Source of the DNA: Paracrocinitomix mangrovi
GTDB lineage: Bacteria > Bacteroidota > Bacteroidia > Flavobacteriales_D > Crocinitomicaceae
Direction: 5' to 3'
Assembly (NCBI RefSeq): GCF_019740355.2
Contig: NZ_CP091819.1
Location: 496,001-560,000 of the forward strand
DNA: 64,000 nucleotides
Part shown: positions 1 through 7,528 of the stretch, piece after piece
How the letters are laid out: every line of letters begins with the position of its first letter
Position numbering within the stretch: position 1 is the first letter of the stretch
Program-made: the position numbers and the translations under genes
The notes under the pieces: model-generated
The model's database searches: none
Told to the model about the DNA's origin: nothing
The model's input: the letters and a program-made list of their open reading frames with translations, nothing else

Positions 1-11
1 ATAATGGACAT
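1..11 (-). CDS. Possible first codons of a cold-shock-regulated gene leaving the window
   Basis: An ATG on the minus strand at 11-9 is the first plausible start after the long leader at 12-322. Only three full codons (Met-Ser-Ile) lie inside the window. The leader shares three sequence blocks with the csp leader at 4767-4979, and the spacing from the third block to this ATG (21 nt) resembles that in csp (26 nt). I infer that a cold-shock gene, such as a CspA paralogue or a DEAD-box helicase, begins here. The coding sequence itself is not visible, so this is a prediction. Confidence 0.25.
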
Positions 12-322
12 GTATATTCTATATCAATTTTGTTGATATAAAAACTGATTGAAAAACATTGGTTTACACAATTTGATTTGAACTAAATCTTGTAGAGAAA
101 TGCACTCAATTTCAGAATGTACTTTTTTTCTGATGTCCTTATTTGTTGATTAATAAGAATGCAACTTTTACACACTTAAAGCATGAAACTGTTGAACAAA
201 TCAACTTTACATGCTGTTTCATGATAATCCTGATAGATGATAAGGAAGTTGTCGGTGCAATATGCTTTTGAAAAGCTATACCAAAAAAGTCACAAATTCA
301 AAAATTGAGAATTAGCTTGATA
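12..322 (-). promoter_or_regulatory. Long 5' leader related to the csp leader (copy A)
   Basis: This stretch has no convincing main gene and is best read as an untranslated leader transcribed leftward. Its 5' end (322-294) is nearly identical to the 5' end of the csp leader: TATCAAGCTAATTC, then a T-rich loop, then GAATT, forming a short hairpin. The second shared block contains GGA and ATGAAA, with the ATG at 222, exactly 100 nt after the leader motif begins, as in csp. That ATG opens a 27-codon frame (222-139). A third shared element, TATATCAA, lies at 40-33 and here forms an 8-bp hairpin with 27-20. The similarity is seen directly; the cold-shock role is inferred from the csp copy. Confidence 0.5.
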
Positions 323-325
323 ATA

Positions 326-333
326 CAAAGGTA
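326..333 (-). promoter_or_regulatory. -7 promoter element for leader A
   Basis: TACCTTTG on the minus strand matches the Bacteroidota -7 consensus TAnnTTTG exactly. It lies a few bases before the conserved leader start at 322 and just downstream of the stop of the lipoprotein gene ending at 379, so a new leftward transcript probably starts here. The upstream box is weak (TTTA at 358-361, 24 nt away). Confidence 0.5.
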
Positions 334-378
334 GGTTATTAAATCCACATGAAGTGTTAAAGTATGTTATATTAGCAT

Positions 379-1986
379 CTAATCAAGTGTAGCTCTAGTG
401 ATACCAAGCTTTTTTTTGTATTGCATAACGAATATTAGGTCGCCATTTTCTGTTTCGCTTGATCTTATTGGATGAAATAAAGCACCATCTTCTTTATAGT
501 TGTCTCTGTAGTTGACTGATAAGTAATTCAAATCTGTGTCAAACACTGACTGTACCTGGAAAGTTCTACCGTTCACCATGTTGTTGTAAAAACAGTAAAC
601 TTTGCCATTTTTAATGATAAATTCACAAGTCAATTTAGGCATATGATAAGAAGATGAAATTCCTTTTTCAATCCATTTAATCTTTGCTTCTTTACTTGAA
701 AAGTTAATCAAAGCCATGTTGCCTGTTACCATTTTAGATGAAGTACTTGTGCTGCTGCTACCTCCTGAAGTTGAAGTAGTTGTCGTTACTATCATACCTT
801 GTTTTTCTACACAAAGAATCTCATTTTCGGCATCTGAAATCACCCCTTTATTGATCAAAAATTCATCCTGATGTGGTGATTTTAAATTGAATTTCTTAAA
901 GTTTAGTTCCTTAAAATCTCCAAGATCAATGGTAGACACAAAGGCATTGTTGATGAAAATATCTTTCTTTTCCTTGTCTATTTTTAGTCCAGAAACATAG
1001 GCTTTGCCTGTTTCTTCGTTTACGGATAATCTAGGAGTTCCGAACTTTCCAATACTGGAAACATCAATTTCAATAGTACTCATCTCCTCCCCTTTAGCAA
1101 CAATAAGATACAAGGTTCCTCTATCTCCGGATTCAAGTACGAGTAATCTGTCATCTGCCAAAATTCTAGCTTCAATTATCTGTCTGTTTTGAACTGAATA
1201 CTTTGCTTGTTTCTTCCCCATTCCATTATAGGCTACTAGGTTTCTTTTTGTATAGCAAATCAGTTTATTGGTTTGTTTGTTTCTATAATAACCATATTGA
1301 TATTCGTCATCTACAATTAACTCACGGATATTCACTTTCTCTAGATCTTTGTATTGTGATCTTCTCAAAGAATCAATATTTAACAGGGTACATCTTTTCT
1401 TTTCTTCATCCAGTAAAATGATCTTTTTTTCACCATTTTCCATATAGGCATCAATTGGCGTTCCTCTTAACTTTATTTCTAAGTCAAAAGTCTCAGTGTG
1501 CGTCATGCTACTGTCCAAAATATGAACAAGCCCTTGATTAAAGAGATAATGAGAAGTATCAGCACCTATGTAAATGGAGAAATATCCCTTTTTGGTTTTG
1601 AAAAGCTCACCCTGCTCAAAGAAATTGGATTTTAAAGGATTCGTTTCTCCATTTGGAGTTAATTCGTACTGATAATAGTGCTTGTAGGTTCCTGACCACA
1701 ACCAGGGTACTATGGCTACAAATCCTGTAAATACAGCCATTCCATTTACCCTGTCAAACTTTCCAATTTTTGTATTGTAAGTTTCATATCCTTCTTTTTT
1801 GATCTCTACTTTTCTTTGAACGCCCATTGGGAGTTTGTCTTTATGACGATAAGGAGTAGTTCCTTTGTATTGTCCACCAATGTACACTTCAGCATCCGGT
1901 ACATTTGAAGTGATAATCGTTGTTGTAGCGCATGATTGGAGTAATATCAATGCAATAAAAAAGCAAGCCAGTGATAACTTATTCAT
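379..1986 (-). CDS. PEGA-domain lipoprotein
   Basis: 535 residues. The N-terminus is a lipoprotein signal with the lipobox Leu-Gln-Ser-Cys near residue 19, so the protein is probably anchored in a membrane facing the periplasm. Residues about 22-70 form a PEGA-like domain: a short strand, a 'DAEVYIGGQYKGTTP' segment, then a Lys/Glu-rich strand ending in Gly-Tyr-Glu-Thr-Tyr. A hydrophobic stretch at about 85-97 follows. The remaining 400 residues look like a WD40- or beta-propeller-like set of strands that I cannot assign. A Ser/Thr-rich stretch (TTTTSTSGGSSSTSTSS) lies near residue 400. The gene stands alone, with the divergent leader A behind its stop. No enzyme motif is visible. Confidence 0.8.
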   Translation of the reverse strand: MNKLSLACFFIALILLQSCATTTIITSNVPDAEVYIGGQYKGTTPYRHKDKLPMGVQRKVEIKKEGYETYNTKIGKFDRVNGMAVFTGFVAIVPWLWSGTYKHYYQYELTPNGETNPLKSNFFEQGELFKTKKGYFSIYIGADTSHYLFNQGLVHILDSSMTHTETFDLEIKLRGTPIDAYMENGEKKIILLDEEKKRCTLLNIDSLRRSQYKDLEKVNIRELIVDDEYQYGYYRNKQTNKLICYTKRNLVAYNGMGKKQAKYSVQNRQIIEARILADDRLLVLESGDRGTLYLIVAKGEEMSTIEIDVSSIGKFGTPRLSVNEETGKAYVSGLKIDKEKKDIFINNAFVSTIDLGDFKELNFKKFNLKSPHQDEFLINKGVISDAENEILCVEKQGMIVTTTTSTSGGSSSTSTSSKMVTGNMALINFSSKEAKIKWIEKGISSSYHMPKLTCEFIIKNGKVYCFYNNMVNGRTFQVQSVFDTDLNYLSVNYRDNYKEDGALFHPIRSSETENGDLIFVMQYKKKLGITRATLD

Positions 1987-2071
1987 ATTTGGGTTAAATA
2001 AAATTATTCAGCCCTGAATATAGGTAATTAAACGATTTATTTTGAGAGAAAATTGTTAAAACTATTGATTC

Positions 2072-2863
2072 TTATTCCTCTTTAGTTCCTTCCCAGATAC
2101 CTGTTTTCGCATATTTCACAAGTATTGGATTAAATGGAAGATGTGGATCATCATAGTCAAATAACATTTCAAAACCTTGTGTTCGTTCAAATTTCACGTA
2201 ATAGTCATCTTCACAAAAAGGCAGTAAATAATGTATTCCTTTAGATGTTAGGTAAAAACTGCCATTGTAAGCGCCCTTACCTTCTTTAAAGTCTTTTAGG
2301 CAATATTGCATCAATTCAAACTGTTCCTTTCTACTTTCAGTTGTTGTATCCAAAGTAGACATGTAGCTTTCTAAATCTTTAACAATGATTTGGCTTACGG
2401 TATCATAAAAAACCTGCGTGTTTGGATTTCTCAAACCAAAAATATCATCTGACCATACAATTTCTTCGACAGCAATATTATAAGTGACATAGTTTTGACT
2501 TAAAACACCTTCATATTCACTGTGCCTCAGTTTTATGCAAAAAGTAAAGAATCGTTCAGAGTTTTCTAATATCTGATAATCAAAAGCGTAATCAAATCCA
2601 CCTTCTGTTGATACAGGAATGTACCATGAAAGGTCTTTGTTCTCATCAAATGGTGCGTGTAAATACCAGAAAAATATCTTTTCATTGATTTTTTTTGCCA
2701 GTTCAGGATTGTTTTCTGATTTTACCATAAAAAACCTGCTCAAGCTTGAATCTATTACACCCTCTTTTTGATAACTCCCCTCCTGGTAAGTGAGATCCAC
2801 AATTTCAAACTGCGCAAAATTTAAGAATGGGAAGCAAATAAAAATGATGCTTAAGTACTTCAT
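2072..2863 (-). CDS. Secreted protein of unknown function, possibly RsiV/DUF3298-like
   Basis: 263 residues starting with a Sec signal peptide (cleavage after FLNFAQ, near residue 17). The order of elements loosely recalls the DUF4163/DUF3298 fold of RsiV-type proteins: an 'INEKI' helix, paired strands describing an extracellular 'FDYQI' sheet, then a WSDDIF segment like the 'LSDLF' motif followed by a helix. No catalytic residues can be proposed. Asp/Glu-rich motifs near the C-terminus (CEDDYYVKFE, YDDPHLPFN) are typical of that fold's last strands. The family assignment is tentative; that it is coding and secreted is much safer. Confidence 0.7.
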   Translation of the reverse strand: MKYLSIIFICFPFLNFAQFEIVDLTYQEGSYQKEGVIDSSLSRFFMVKSENNPELAKKINEKIFFWYLHAPFDENKDLSWYIPVSTEGGFDYAFDYQILENSERFFTFCIKLRHSEYEGVLSQNYVTYNIAVEEIVWSDDIFGLRNPNTQVFYDTVSQIIVKDLESYMSTLDTTTESRKEQFELMQYCLKDFKEGKGAYNGSFYLTSKGIHYLLPFCEDDYYVKFERTQGFEMLFDYDDPHLPFNPILVKYAKTGIWEGTKEE

Positions 2864-3019
2864 GGGGAAAGCTTTAACTCTAATGTAGGATTAATTTGAG
2901 TAAAGACAAAAGAAAATTTTCTAAGCCTTGGTTTTCAGATAATTCACTGGCGTTTGGGGAGTATTAAACATGATTTTACTCACTTTAGATTTAGCTAGAT
3001 TTTCTATTTTAGTAGGAGT

Positions 3020-3027
3020 TACTTTTG
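3020..3027 (+). promoter_or_regulatory. -7 element TACTTTTG, 5 nt before an ATG
   Basis: A perfect TAnnTTTG box followed by TATAG and then the ATG at 3033. If this is the -7 box, transcription starts on or beside the A of the start codon, giving a leaderless message for the lipoprotein gene. No good upstream TTTG box is visible. Confidence 0.45.
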
Positions 3028-3032
3028 TATAG

Positions 3033-4004
3033 ATGAAAAACTACCTCTTAATATTAGTATTTCTATTTGCACTGATGTCGTGCAAGAAAAAAAGCATCAA
3101 TTGCGGCTTAGAGTGCGGCACACAAACTGAACAGATGGTTTTTCAAACAGGATTTGATGGAACTGTTCTTAACAATGGGGCTTACAGCAATGTAGAGATA
3201 AGCGGTATAGATACTAATTTAACAACTAACAGCTATTGGGATGACTTTCAAAATCATCCTAACATTGGATATGTTGAGATTGGATATGAAGATGGTGATG
3301 ACTCACAAAGGAAAGCTAGTATTGTTGATGATCCTGATAATCCAGGAAATGAAGTGCTAAAATTTCAGTTGATGCAAGCCCACATCAAAGAGGGGTCAAA
3401 TTACAAAGGAAGAGTTCAATTGAGTGTCCATAACAATAATTGTATCAAGGAGTTATACCAAACAGTTAAATTAAAGCTTCATCCGGATATGGCATATATA
3501 AAAGACATGCCTGAGAAGTTTTACTGGTTTACTTTATTTGAATTTTGGAACAACGGAGCCTGGACCAAGGAAAAGTTCCCGTTTAGGATTTCAGTGAATT
3601 TATTTAAGGAAGAAGGCGCAGGAAATGAGATAAACTTTAGAGCCAAAGCAGACTACCGAAATTGCAAAACTTGTGGATGGAAAGAAGTTTGGGGAGAAAC
3701 GGCTACCTCATTTCCTTTGGTGTTTGGTGAATGGATGGAAATTGAAATCTATTTAAAAGAAGGTGATGAAAATAATGGTAGATTCTACCTTGCCGTAACT
3801 GCTGCAGGAGGATCTAAAATGGTTTTGTTTGATGTAAATAATACAACTCAACATCCAAAAGAGAATTGTGCAGATGGTTTTACCCACTTTGAAGCCATGA
3901 AAGTTTATACATCAGAGGATAATATCAACTATATGAATGATGCAGGAAAAGAGTTGTCTTTGTTTTGGGATGACTGGTCTTTATACATTAATAAACAACC
4001 TTAA
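3033..4004 (+). CDS. Lipoprotein with a polysaccharide-lyase-like jelly-roll fold
   Basis: 323 residues. The lipoprotein signal ends in Leu-Met-Ser-Cys at residue 17, followed by a Lys-rich patch. The body reads like a concanavalin-type jelly roll of the heparin lyase I / PL20 kind: a 'QTGFDGT' opening strand, conserved aromatic stretches (FYWFTLFEFWNN), a 'KADYRNCKTCGW' loop, a 'FGEWMEIEIYLKEG' strand and a C-terminal 'LFWDDWSLYI' strand. In related proteins such folds bind or cleave uronic-acid polysaccharides. I cannot point to a catalytic His/Tyr pair, so carbohydrate binding or lyase activity is inferred from fold features only. Two internal Cys pairs may form disulfides. Confidence 0.7.
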   Translation: MKNYLLILVFLFALMSCKKKSINCGLECGTQTEQMVFQTGFDGTVLNNGAYSNVEISGIDTNLTTNSYWDDFQNHPNIGYVEIGYEDGDDSQRKASIVDDPDNPGNEVLKFQLMQAHIKEGSNYKGRVQLSVHNNNCIKELYQTVKLKLHPDMAYIKDMPEKFYWFTLFEFWNNGAWTKEKFPFRISVNLFKEEGAGNEINFRAKADYRNCKTCGWKEVWGETATSFPLVFGEWMEIEIYLKEGDENNGRFYLAVTAAGGSKMVLFDVNNTTQHPKENCADGFTHFEAMKVYTSEDNINYMNDAGKELSLFWDDWSLYINKQP

Positions 4005-4005
4005 T

Positions 4006-4350
4006 TTATTGTATCCACTCCCCTTCTTCTTCCTTACATGTTATATAGATGGGAGAATTCTCTTCTTGAAGTGGAACCAAACTTAATTTAAATACTTCCC
4101 AATCAAGTGTAAGCTTGTCTTCATTTGGATGCACAAAGGTGATTGGGTCCTTTAAAACAATCGGCTTGCTCCATTCATAACCCTGAGAAGAAGTGGCGGT
4201 TATCCTAACTTTATTGTTGAGCATACTTGTTGCACACTCAATTTCAATGACAAGCTTATCCAGTCTTGTTTTTTTACCTATTTCCTTTTCAGTTGGATGC
4301 TTGTATTTTAGGTCAAATTTTTCTCTGTACAGCATTACGGTATGATGCAT
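4006..4350 (-). CDS. Hypothetical protein, 114 residues
   Basis: I do not recognise this protein. It has no signal peptide or membrane segment and is rich in beta-forming stretches (KLVIEIECA, KVRITATSS, FKLSLVPL), with many charged residues, as in a small cytoplasmic beta-sandwich. Its stop lies 1 nt from the stop of the convergent lipoprotein gene. A second in-frame ATG at codon 6 (4335) could be the true start. Composition looks coding, but the support is ORF length and strand only. Confidence 0.5.
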   Translation of the reverse strand: MHHTVMLYREKFDLKYKHPTEKEIGKKTRLDKLVIEIECATSMLNNKVRITATSSQGYEWSKPIVLKDPITFVHPNEDKLTLDWEVFKLSLVPLQEENSPIYITCKEEEGEWIQ

Positions 4351-4427
4351 TAAAAGGTGCTTTAACTTCCCAAAAAAAATAATTTGGAGAGCTAGAATTA
4401 ACGTACTATAGGTTCATAAAAAAGGAA

Positions 4428-4452
4428 AGGCAATCCTGTCACCAGATTGCCT
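4428..4452 (-). terminator. Intrinsic terminator of the csp transcript
   Basis: An 8-bp perfect inverted repeat (AGGCAATC...GATTGCCT) with a 9-nt loop, followed on the minus strand by TTTCCTTTTTT. It lies 117 nt past the csp stop, giving the csp mRNA a long 3' tail. Confidence 0.75.
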
Positions 4453-4568
4453 AACAAACCTATCAAAAAATTGAATTAATCCAAATTAAATTGGAAAAAC
4501 CCGTATTTTCCGCAATGTTGTTTATTCAGTGAGTTCCTTTGGAATCCTGAATAATTAAGAAGTATATC

Positions 4569-4766
4569 TTAGTCTTTTATTACAGTTACGTTAACTGCGT
4601 TGATACCTTTTCTTCCATCAGCTTCTTCATATTGAACTTTGTCATTTTCATTAATAACATCATTCAAACCGCTTGAGTGAACAAAGATTTCTTTACCACC
4701 ATCTGCAGGTACGATAAAACCAAATCCTTTTTCCTGATTGAAAAATTTAACTGTCCCTTCTTTCAT
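4569..4766 (-). CDS. Cold-shock protein, CspA family
   Basis: 65 residues, the usual size of a single cold-shock domain. It binds single-stranded nucleic acid and acts as an RNA chaperone in the cytoplasm. RNP1 (KGFGFIVP) starts at residue 13 and RNP2 (EIFVHSS) at residue 26; the aromatic residues of the binding face (Phe9, Phe15, Phe17, Phe28) are present, as are His30 and the final AVNVTVI strand. The gene has its own promoter, a leader of about 210 nt and its own terminator. The leader is shared with another transcript at the left edge, which suggests post-transcriptional control, probably by temperature. The protein itself is unremarkable. Confidence 0.95.
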   Translation of the reverse strand: MKEGTVKFFNQEKGFGFIVPADGGKEIFVHSSGLNDVINENDKVQYEEADGRKGINAVNVTVIKD

Positions 4767-4979
4767 TTTACTTGTATTTAAAAAATTAAAAATTGATATA
4801 AATTACTATTAATCGATTGTAAAATCACAATCTTAAGAACTTTACATTGTATATCAGCAATTAAAAGTTCAGTTTTCATGGTAATTCCGGTAAATGATTA
4901 GGGATCTTATTGGTAATTTGAGATTCAAAAGAAACAATACCTACGAACCACTAATTCAAAATTGAGAATTAGCTTGATA
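4767..4979 (-). promoter_or_regulatory. csp 5' leader with hairpin and upstream ORF (copy B)
   Basis: About 210 nt with no main gene. The 5' end is CTAATTC-TCAATTTT-GAATTAG, a perfect 7-bp hairpin with an 8-nt loop (about 4971-4950). The second block shared with copy A ends in GGAATTACCATGAAA, with the ATG at 4879, exactly 100 nt from the leader motif. This opens a 33-codon frame that ends at 4778, 11 nt before the csp ATG. The third shared block is TATATCAA at 4801-4794. Long structured leaders are known for cspA-type genes in other phyla. The conserved blocks are seen directly; translation of the upstream frame and cold response are inferred. Confidence 0.6.
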
Positions 4980-4982
4980 TCG

Positions 4983-5016
4983 TAAAGTTAGCTAATTAAT
5001 TGATTAAAATGTCAAA
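4983..5016 (-). promoter_or_regulatory. csp promoter
   Basis: On the minus strand TTTG (5016-5013), 22 nt, then TAACTTTA (4990-4983), matching the Bacteroidota -33/-7 consensus with one mismatch. Predicted transcription start is near 4979-4977, at the conserved leader motif. The rest of the gap to 5139 holds the divergent promoter region of the next gene, including TACTTTTC at 5115-5122. Confidence 0.6.
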
Positions 5017-5139
5017 TTATCCACTCAAAAAATTTCACCTGACATTTATAATTAAGATGTTAATTGTCAATGTTAATCGTAGTTAAAGTCAGTTTTTTAT
5101 CTAAATTGTTTGTATACTTTTCGGTTAAATATAAATAAA

Positions 5140-5733
5140 ATGAAGGGTTTGTTTTTAGTGTTTTTGACATTTGTAGTCATTCAAAGTGGCTATGCAAAAA
5201 CCTCTGAATATACCATTCTATCTAAGGAAAATGAATATTTAGGCACACTCAAAGTGAATAGTTCAAAGCAGGATGGTATTGAAGAAATATATGTAGAAAG
5301 TGAAATTACGATCAAGAAGATTTTTACCGTAATGGTATCCTATACTCTTCAAAGTAAATTCAAAGGAAAAAAATTACTTTCCAATGAAATAACCACATAC
5401 ATGAATAAAAAGGTTCATGAAAAAATGTCAACCTTCAAAAAGGAATCAAAATACATCTTTACCAAAAACACAAAACAAAAGGACGTCAAAGACTTCAATT
5501 TCTGTGAATCAATGATGTATTTCAACGAACCCATTGGAGTTTCAACACTATACTCAGAGTTTGATGGTGTATTTAAACCTACATCTTACATAGCCAAAGA
5601 CAGTTGCTATGCTCTCACTAATCCAATCAATAAAAATGTAAGTAAATATTACTACAAGGATGGGATTTTAAGAAAAGCAATAGTCAAAAGTGCTTTAGCT
5701 ACTTTGTATCTTTATTTAAAACTTGATAAGTAG
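5140..5733 (+). CDS. Secreted protein, DUF6134-like (paralogue of the gene at 15080)
   Basis: I start this gene at the ATG at 5140. A longer reading begins at a TTG inside the likely promoter and would put ten residues ahead of a clean signal peptide (MKGLFLVFLTFVVIQSGYAK). The mature protein of about 175 residues is beta-rich and shares with the protein at 15080-15661 the pattern STFKK...Y.F.KN...F.ESM.(Y/F)..EP.GV...YSE.DG...Y and a C-terminal hydrophobic, basic tail. This resembles the DUF6134 family of Bacteroidota, whose function is unknown; a lipocalin- or outer-membrane-associated fold is possible. Its stop is adjacent to the convergent T9SS cargo gene. Confidence 0.7.
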   Translation: MKGLFLVFLTFVVIQSGYAKTSEYTILSKENEYLGTLKVNSSKQDGIEEIYVESEITIKKIFTVMVSYTLQSKFKGKKLLSNEITTYMNKKVHEKMSTFKKESKYIFTKNTKQKDVKDFNFCESMMYFNEPIGVSTLYSEFDGVFKPTSYIAKDSCYALTNPINKNVSKYYYKDGILRKAIVKSALATLYLYLKLDK

Positions 5734-5734
5734 T

Positions 5735-7207
5735 TTATTTTATGATGATTCGGTTTCTATTAATAGTTCCGCTTTCATCTATAAGTTCAACAACAAACAA
5801 GCCTAGATAAGCTGAAAGATCAATTACACTTTTATCAACATTGTTAAAGCTTTCTTTGTATACAACTTCACCCAAAGCATTGTAAATAACAACGTCAAAC
5901 TTTTTGCTAATTGACCCTAAATCAATCGTAAACACTCCATTTGTAGGATTAGGATACATCTTAAAGTTATGCTCGTACTCTTCAGATAAACCCGAAATAT
6001 CAATAGCAGTACATGCAGAAGTGTCTGTACATCCATTGGCTGTTATTTCAACTGCAAAATTCCCGGTGATTGCAGAAAAACTAACATTTGTTTCGCCTGA
6101 AATTTGAGCATAGGCATTGTCACAATCTAACCATTGATAAACTGCGGCACTTTCATTAGCTGTGATTGTCCCTCCAGTAACTGATACTGTGTTATCAAGA
6201 CTATTAATAGTCAGGTCAATCGTCAAAATAGAATCACATCCCGCAGTATTGGTAATTGTGTCCTGATATGAACCGGTAGATGTCCATGTGTACAATCCAC
6301 TTGGTGAAGTGTACTCAAAACAAGCTGTTTCAGTAATAGTAGCAAAAGTCTCTTCAATAGTTAAATCAATTGTAATAATAGAATCACATCCTGAGGTAGC
6401 CGGAATTGTGTCGTAATAAACTCCTGTGGTAGTATAGGTATAGTTTCCACTTGGCGATAAATAAGACGAGCATGCAACGGGTGTAATTGTAGAGGTTGAT
6501 GGTAAACAATAACCTGTTACACTTATTTCATCAACTGAAAATGAAGGTTCTGAGGTAGAAAAAGTAACTTCATTTACAAATCTAAACCCGAATCTGATGT
6601 TTGCTTGTTGTGCAAATTCAGGTATTGAAACATTGGCTTGCGTCCATGTTCCATTTAGATTGTATTGTGGAGTAACATTCACTTTGGTCCAGCTAGTCCC
6701 ACTATTTAAACTGTAATACAATTCACCATATGACTGAGCTCCACCGGTACACATCCAGTAAAATGAAAAATCAATTGAATCGTGCCCAACGGTACTAATA
6801 TCATTGGACATTGCTGCGAAATTGTATTCATTAAATGTGCAAAATCCATCAGCAGCCATAAAGGAAGCATTTAAAATTCCGTTACCAACTGCAGCACCAC
6901 TTAAAATATGCATATAATTACTGGTAGGATTGTTTTGAATTCCTGCAGGTTGAGTTGGTGTACCCGGAACTGTAAATCCAAATGGACCTAAACAAGTATT
7001 AACGGTTCCACTACCGCCAGTAAACACATTGTTTACAACCCAATAGTTGTTTCCCGAAGTACCTGAAGTTGAGCTGACATCAGCTGTGTTTAATGTAAAT
7101 GAGTTTCCGGCCTCAAAATTCTCAGTGTAAACTACTGTTTGAGCGTACAATTCTGAGTTTAAGCCAATAACAACTAGTAAGGAAGGGATAAGTAAAATTT
7201 TTTTCAT
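5735..7207 (-). CDS. T9SS-secreted surface protein with jelly-roll domain and twin repeats
   Basis: 490 residues. Sec signal peptide (cleavage after LYAQ, near 23). Residues about 25-230 form a MAM- or jelly-roll-like domain typical of adhesive secreted Bacteroidota proteins. Two repeats of about 45 residues follow (each ACxxYxSPSGxYTxTxTGxYxDT...GCDSIxTIDLTI), at roughly 240-285 and 287-332. An Ig-like stretch with a 'TVSVTGGTITANESAAVYQWLDC' region comes next, then a type A T9SS sorting domain (MYPNPTNGVFTI to the end, about 420-490). It is exported through the inner membrane by Sec and across the outer membrane by T9SS. The cargo function is unknown; adhesion or binding is plausible. Confidence 0.85.
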   Translation of the reverse strand: MKKILLIPSLLVVIGLNSELYAQTVVYTENFEAGNSFTLNTADVSSTSGTSGNNYWVVNNVFTGGSGTVNTCLGPFGFTVPGTPTQPAGIQNNPTSNYMHILSGAAVGNGILNASFMAADGFCTFNEYNFAAMSNDISTVGHDSIDFSFYWMCTGGAQSYGELYYSLNSGTSWTKVNVTPQYNLNGTWTQANVSIPEFAQQANIRFGFRFVNEVTFSTSEPSFSVDEISVTGYCLPSTSTITPVACSSYLSPSGNYTYTTTGVYYDTIPATSGCDSIITIDLTIEETFATITETACFEYTSPSGLYTWTSTGSYQDTITNTAGCDSILTIDLTINSLDNTVSVTGGTITANESAAVYQWLDCDNAYAQISGETNVSFSAITGNFAVEITANGCTDTSACTAIDISGLSEEYEHNFKMYPNPTNGVFTIDLGSISKKFDVVIYNALGEVVYKESFNNVDKSVIDLSAYLGLFVVELIDESGTINRNRIIIK

Positions 7208-7528
7208 GCTAAGCGTTTAGTTTAGCTTCAAATTATTGAAAAAAAATGAATTAACCGCACTTGTGAATAAAATGAGATAAAGGTTTGTATACATATATGT
7301 AGTTTTGAGTGTGTTTTTACTTGTCCACAATCTTATTTATTAGGCTTAAATTATTTTCAGGTAATAATATTTGATCAAACAGCTTGAAATAAGAAAGTTA
7401 ACAAATCTATTAGCTAAAATAAGCGAATCCCTTTGTTTATCATTGGTCTAGTATAATACTTAATTGGTCGAATAAATAAAATTTGAACCAATTGATTTTT
7501 AATTTTATAGCGTAAACACTAGTTACCT
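7208..7528. promoter_or_regulatory. Divergent intergenic region with repeated TTGGTC / ACCAATT half-sites
   Basis: 321 bp between the divergent T9SS cargo gene and the multicopper oxidase, with no coding frame that I trust. TTGGTC occurs at 7443-7448 and again at 7464-7469, 21 nt apart (two helical turns). AATTGGT (7462-7468) pairs with ACCAATT (7487-7493) as an inverted repeat. Such an arrangement could be an operator for the oxidase gene. No clear TAnnTTTG box was found in either direction, so promoter positions are not proposed. Confidence 0.3.

Noticed and set aside
5110-5139. TTG start giving a longer DUF6134-like protein
   Set aside because: It overlaps a likely -7 box and adds residues before a clean signal peptide beginning at the ATG at 5140. 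The same reasoning removed TTG or GTG starts at 9317, 13377, 15005, 30096, 45765, 55623 and 61755.
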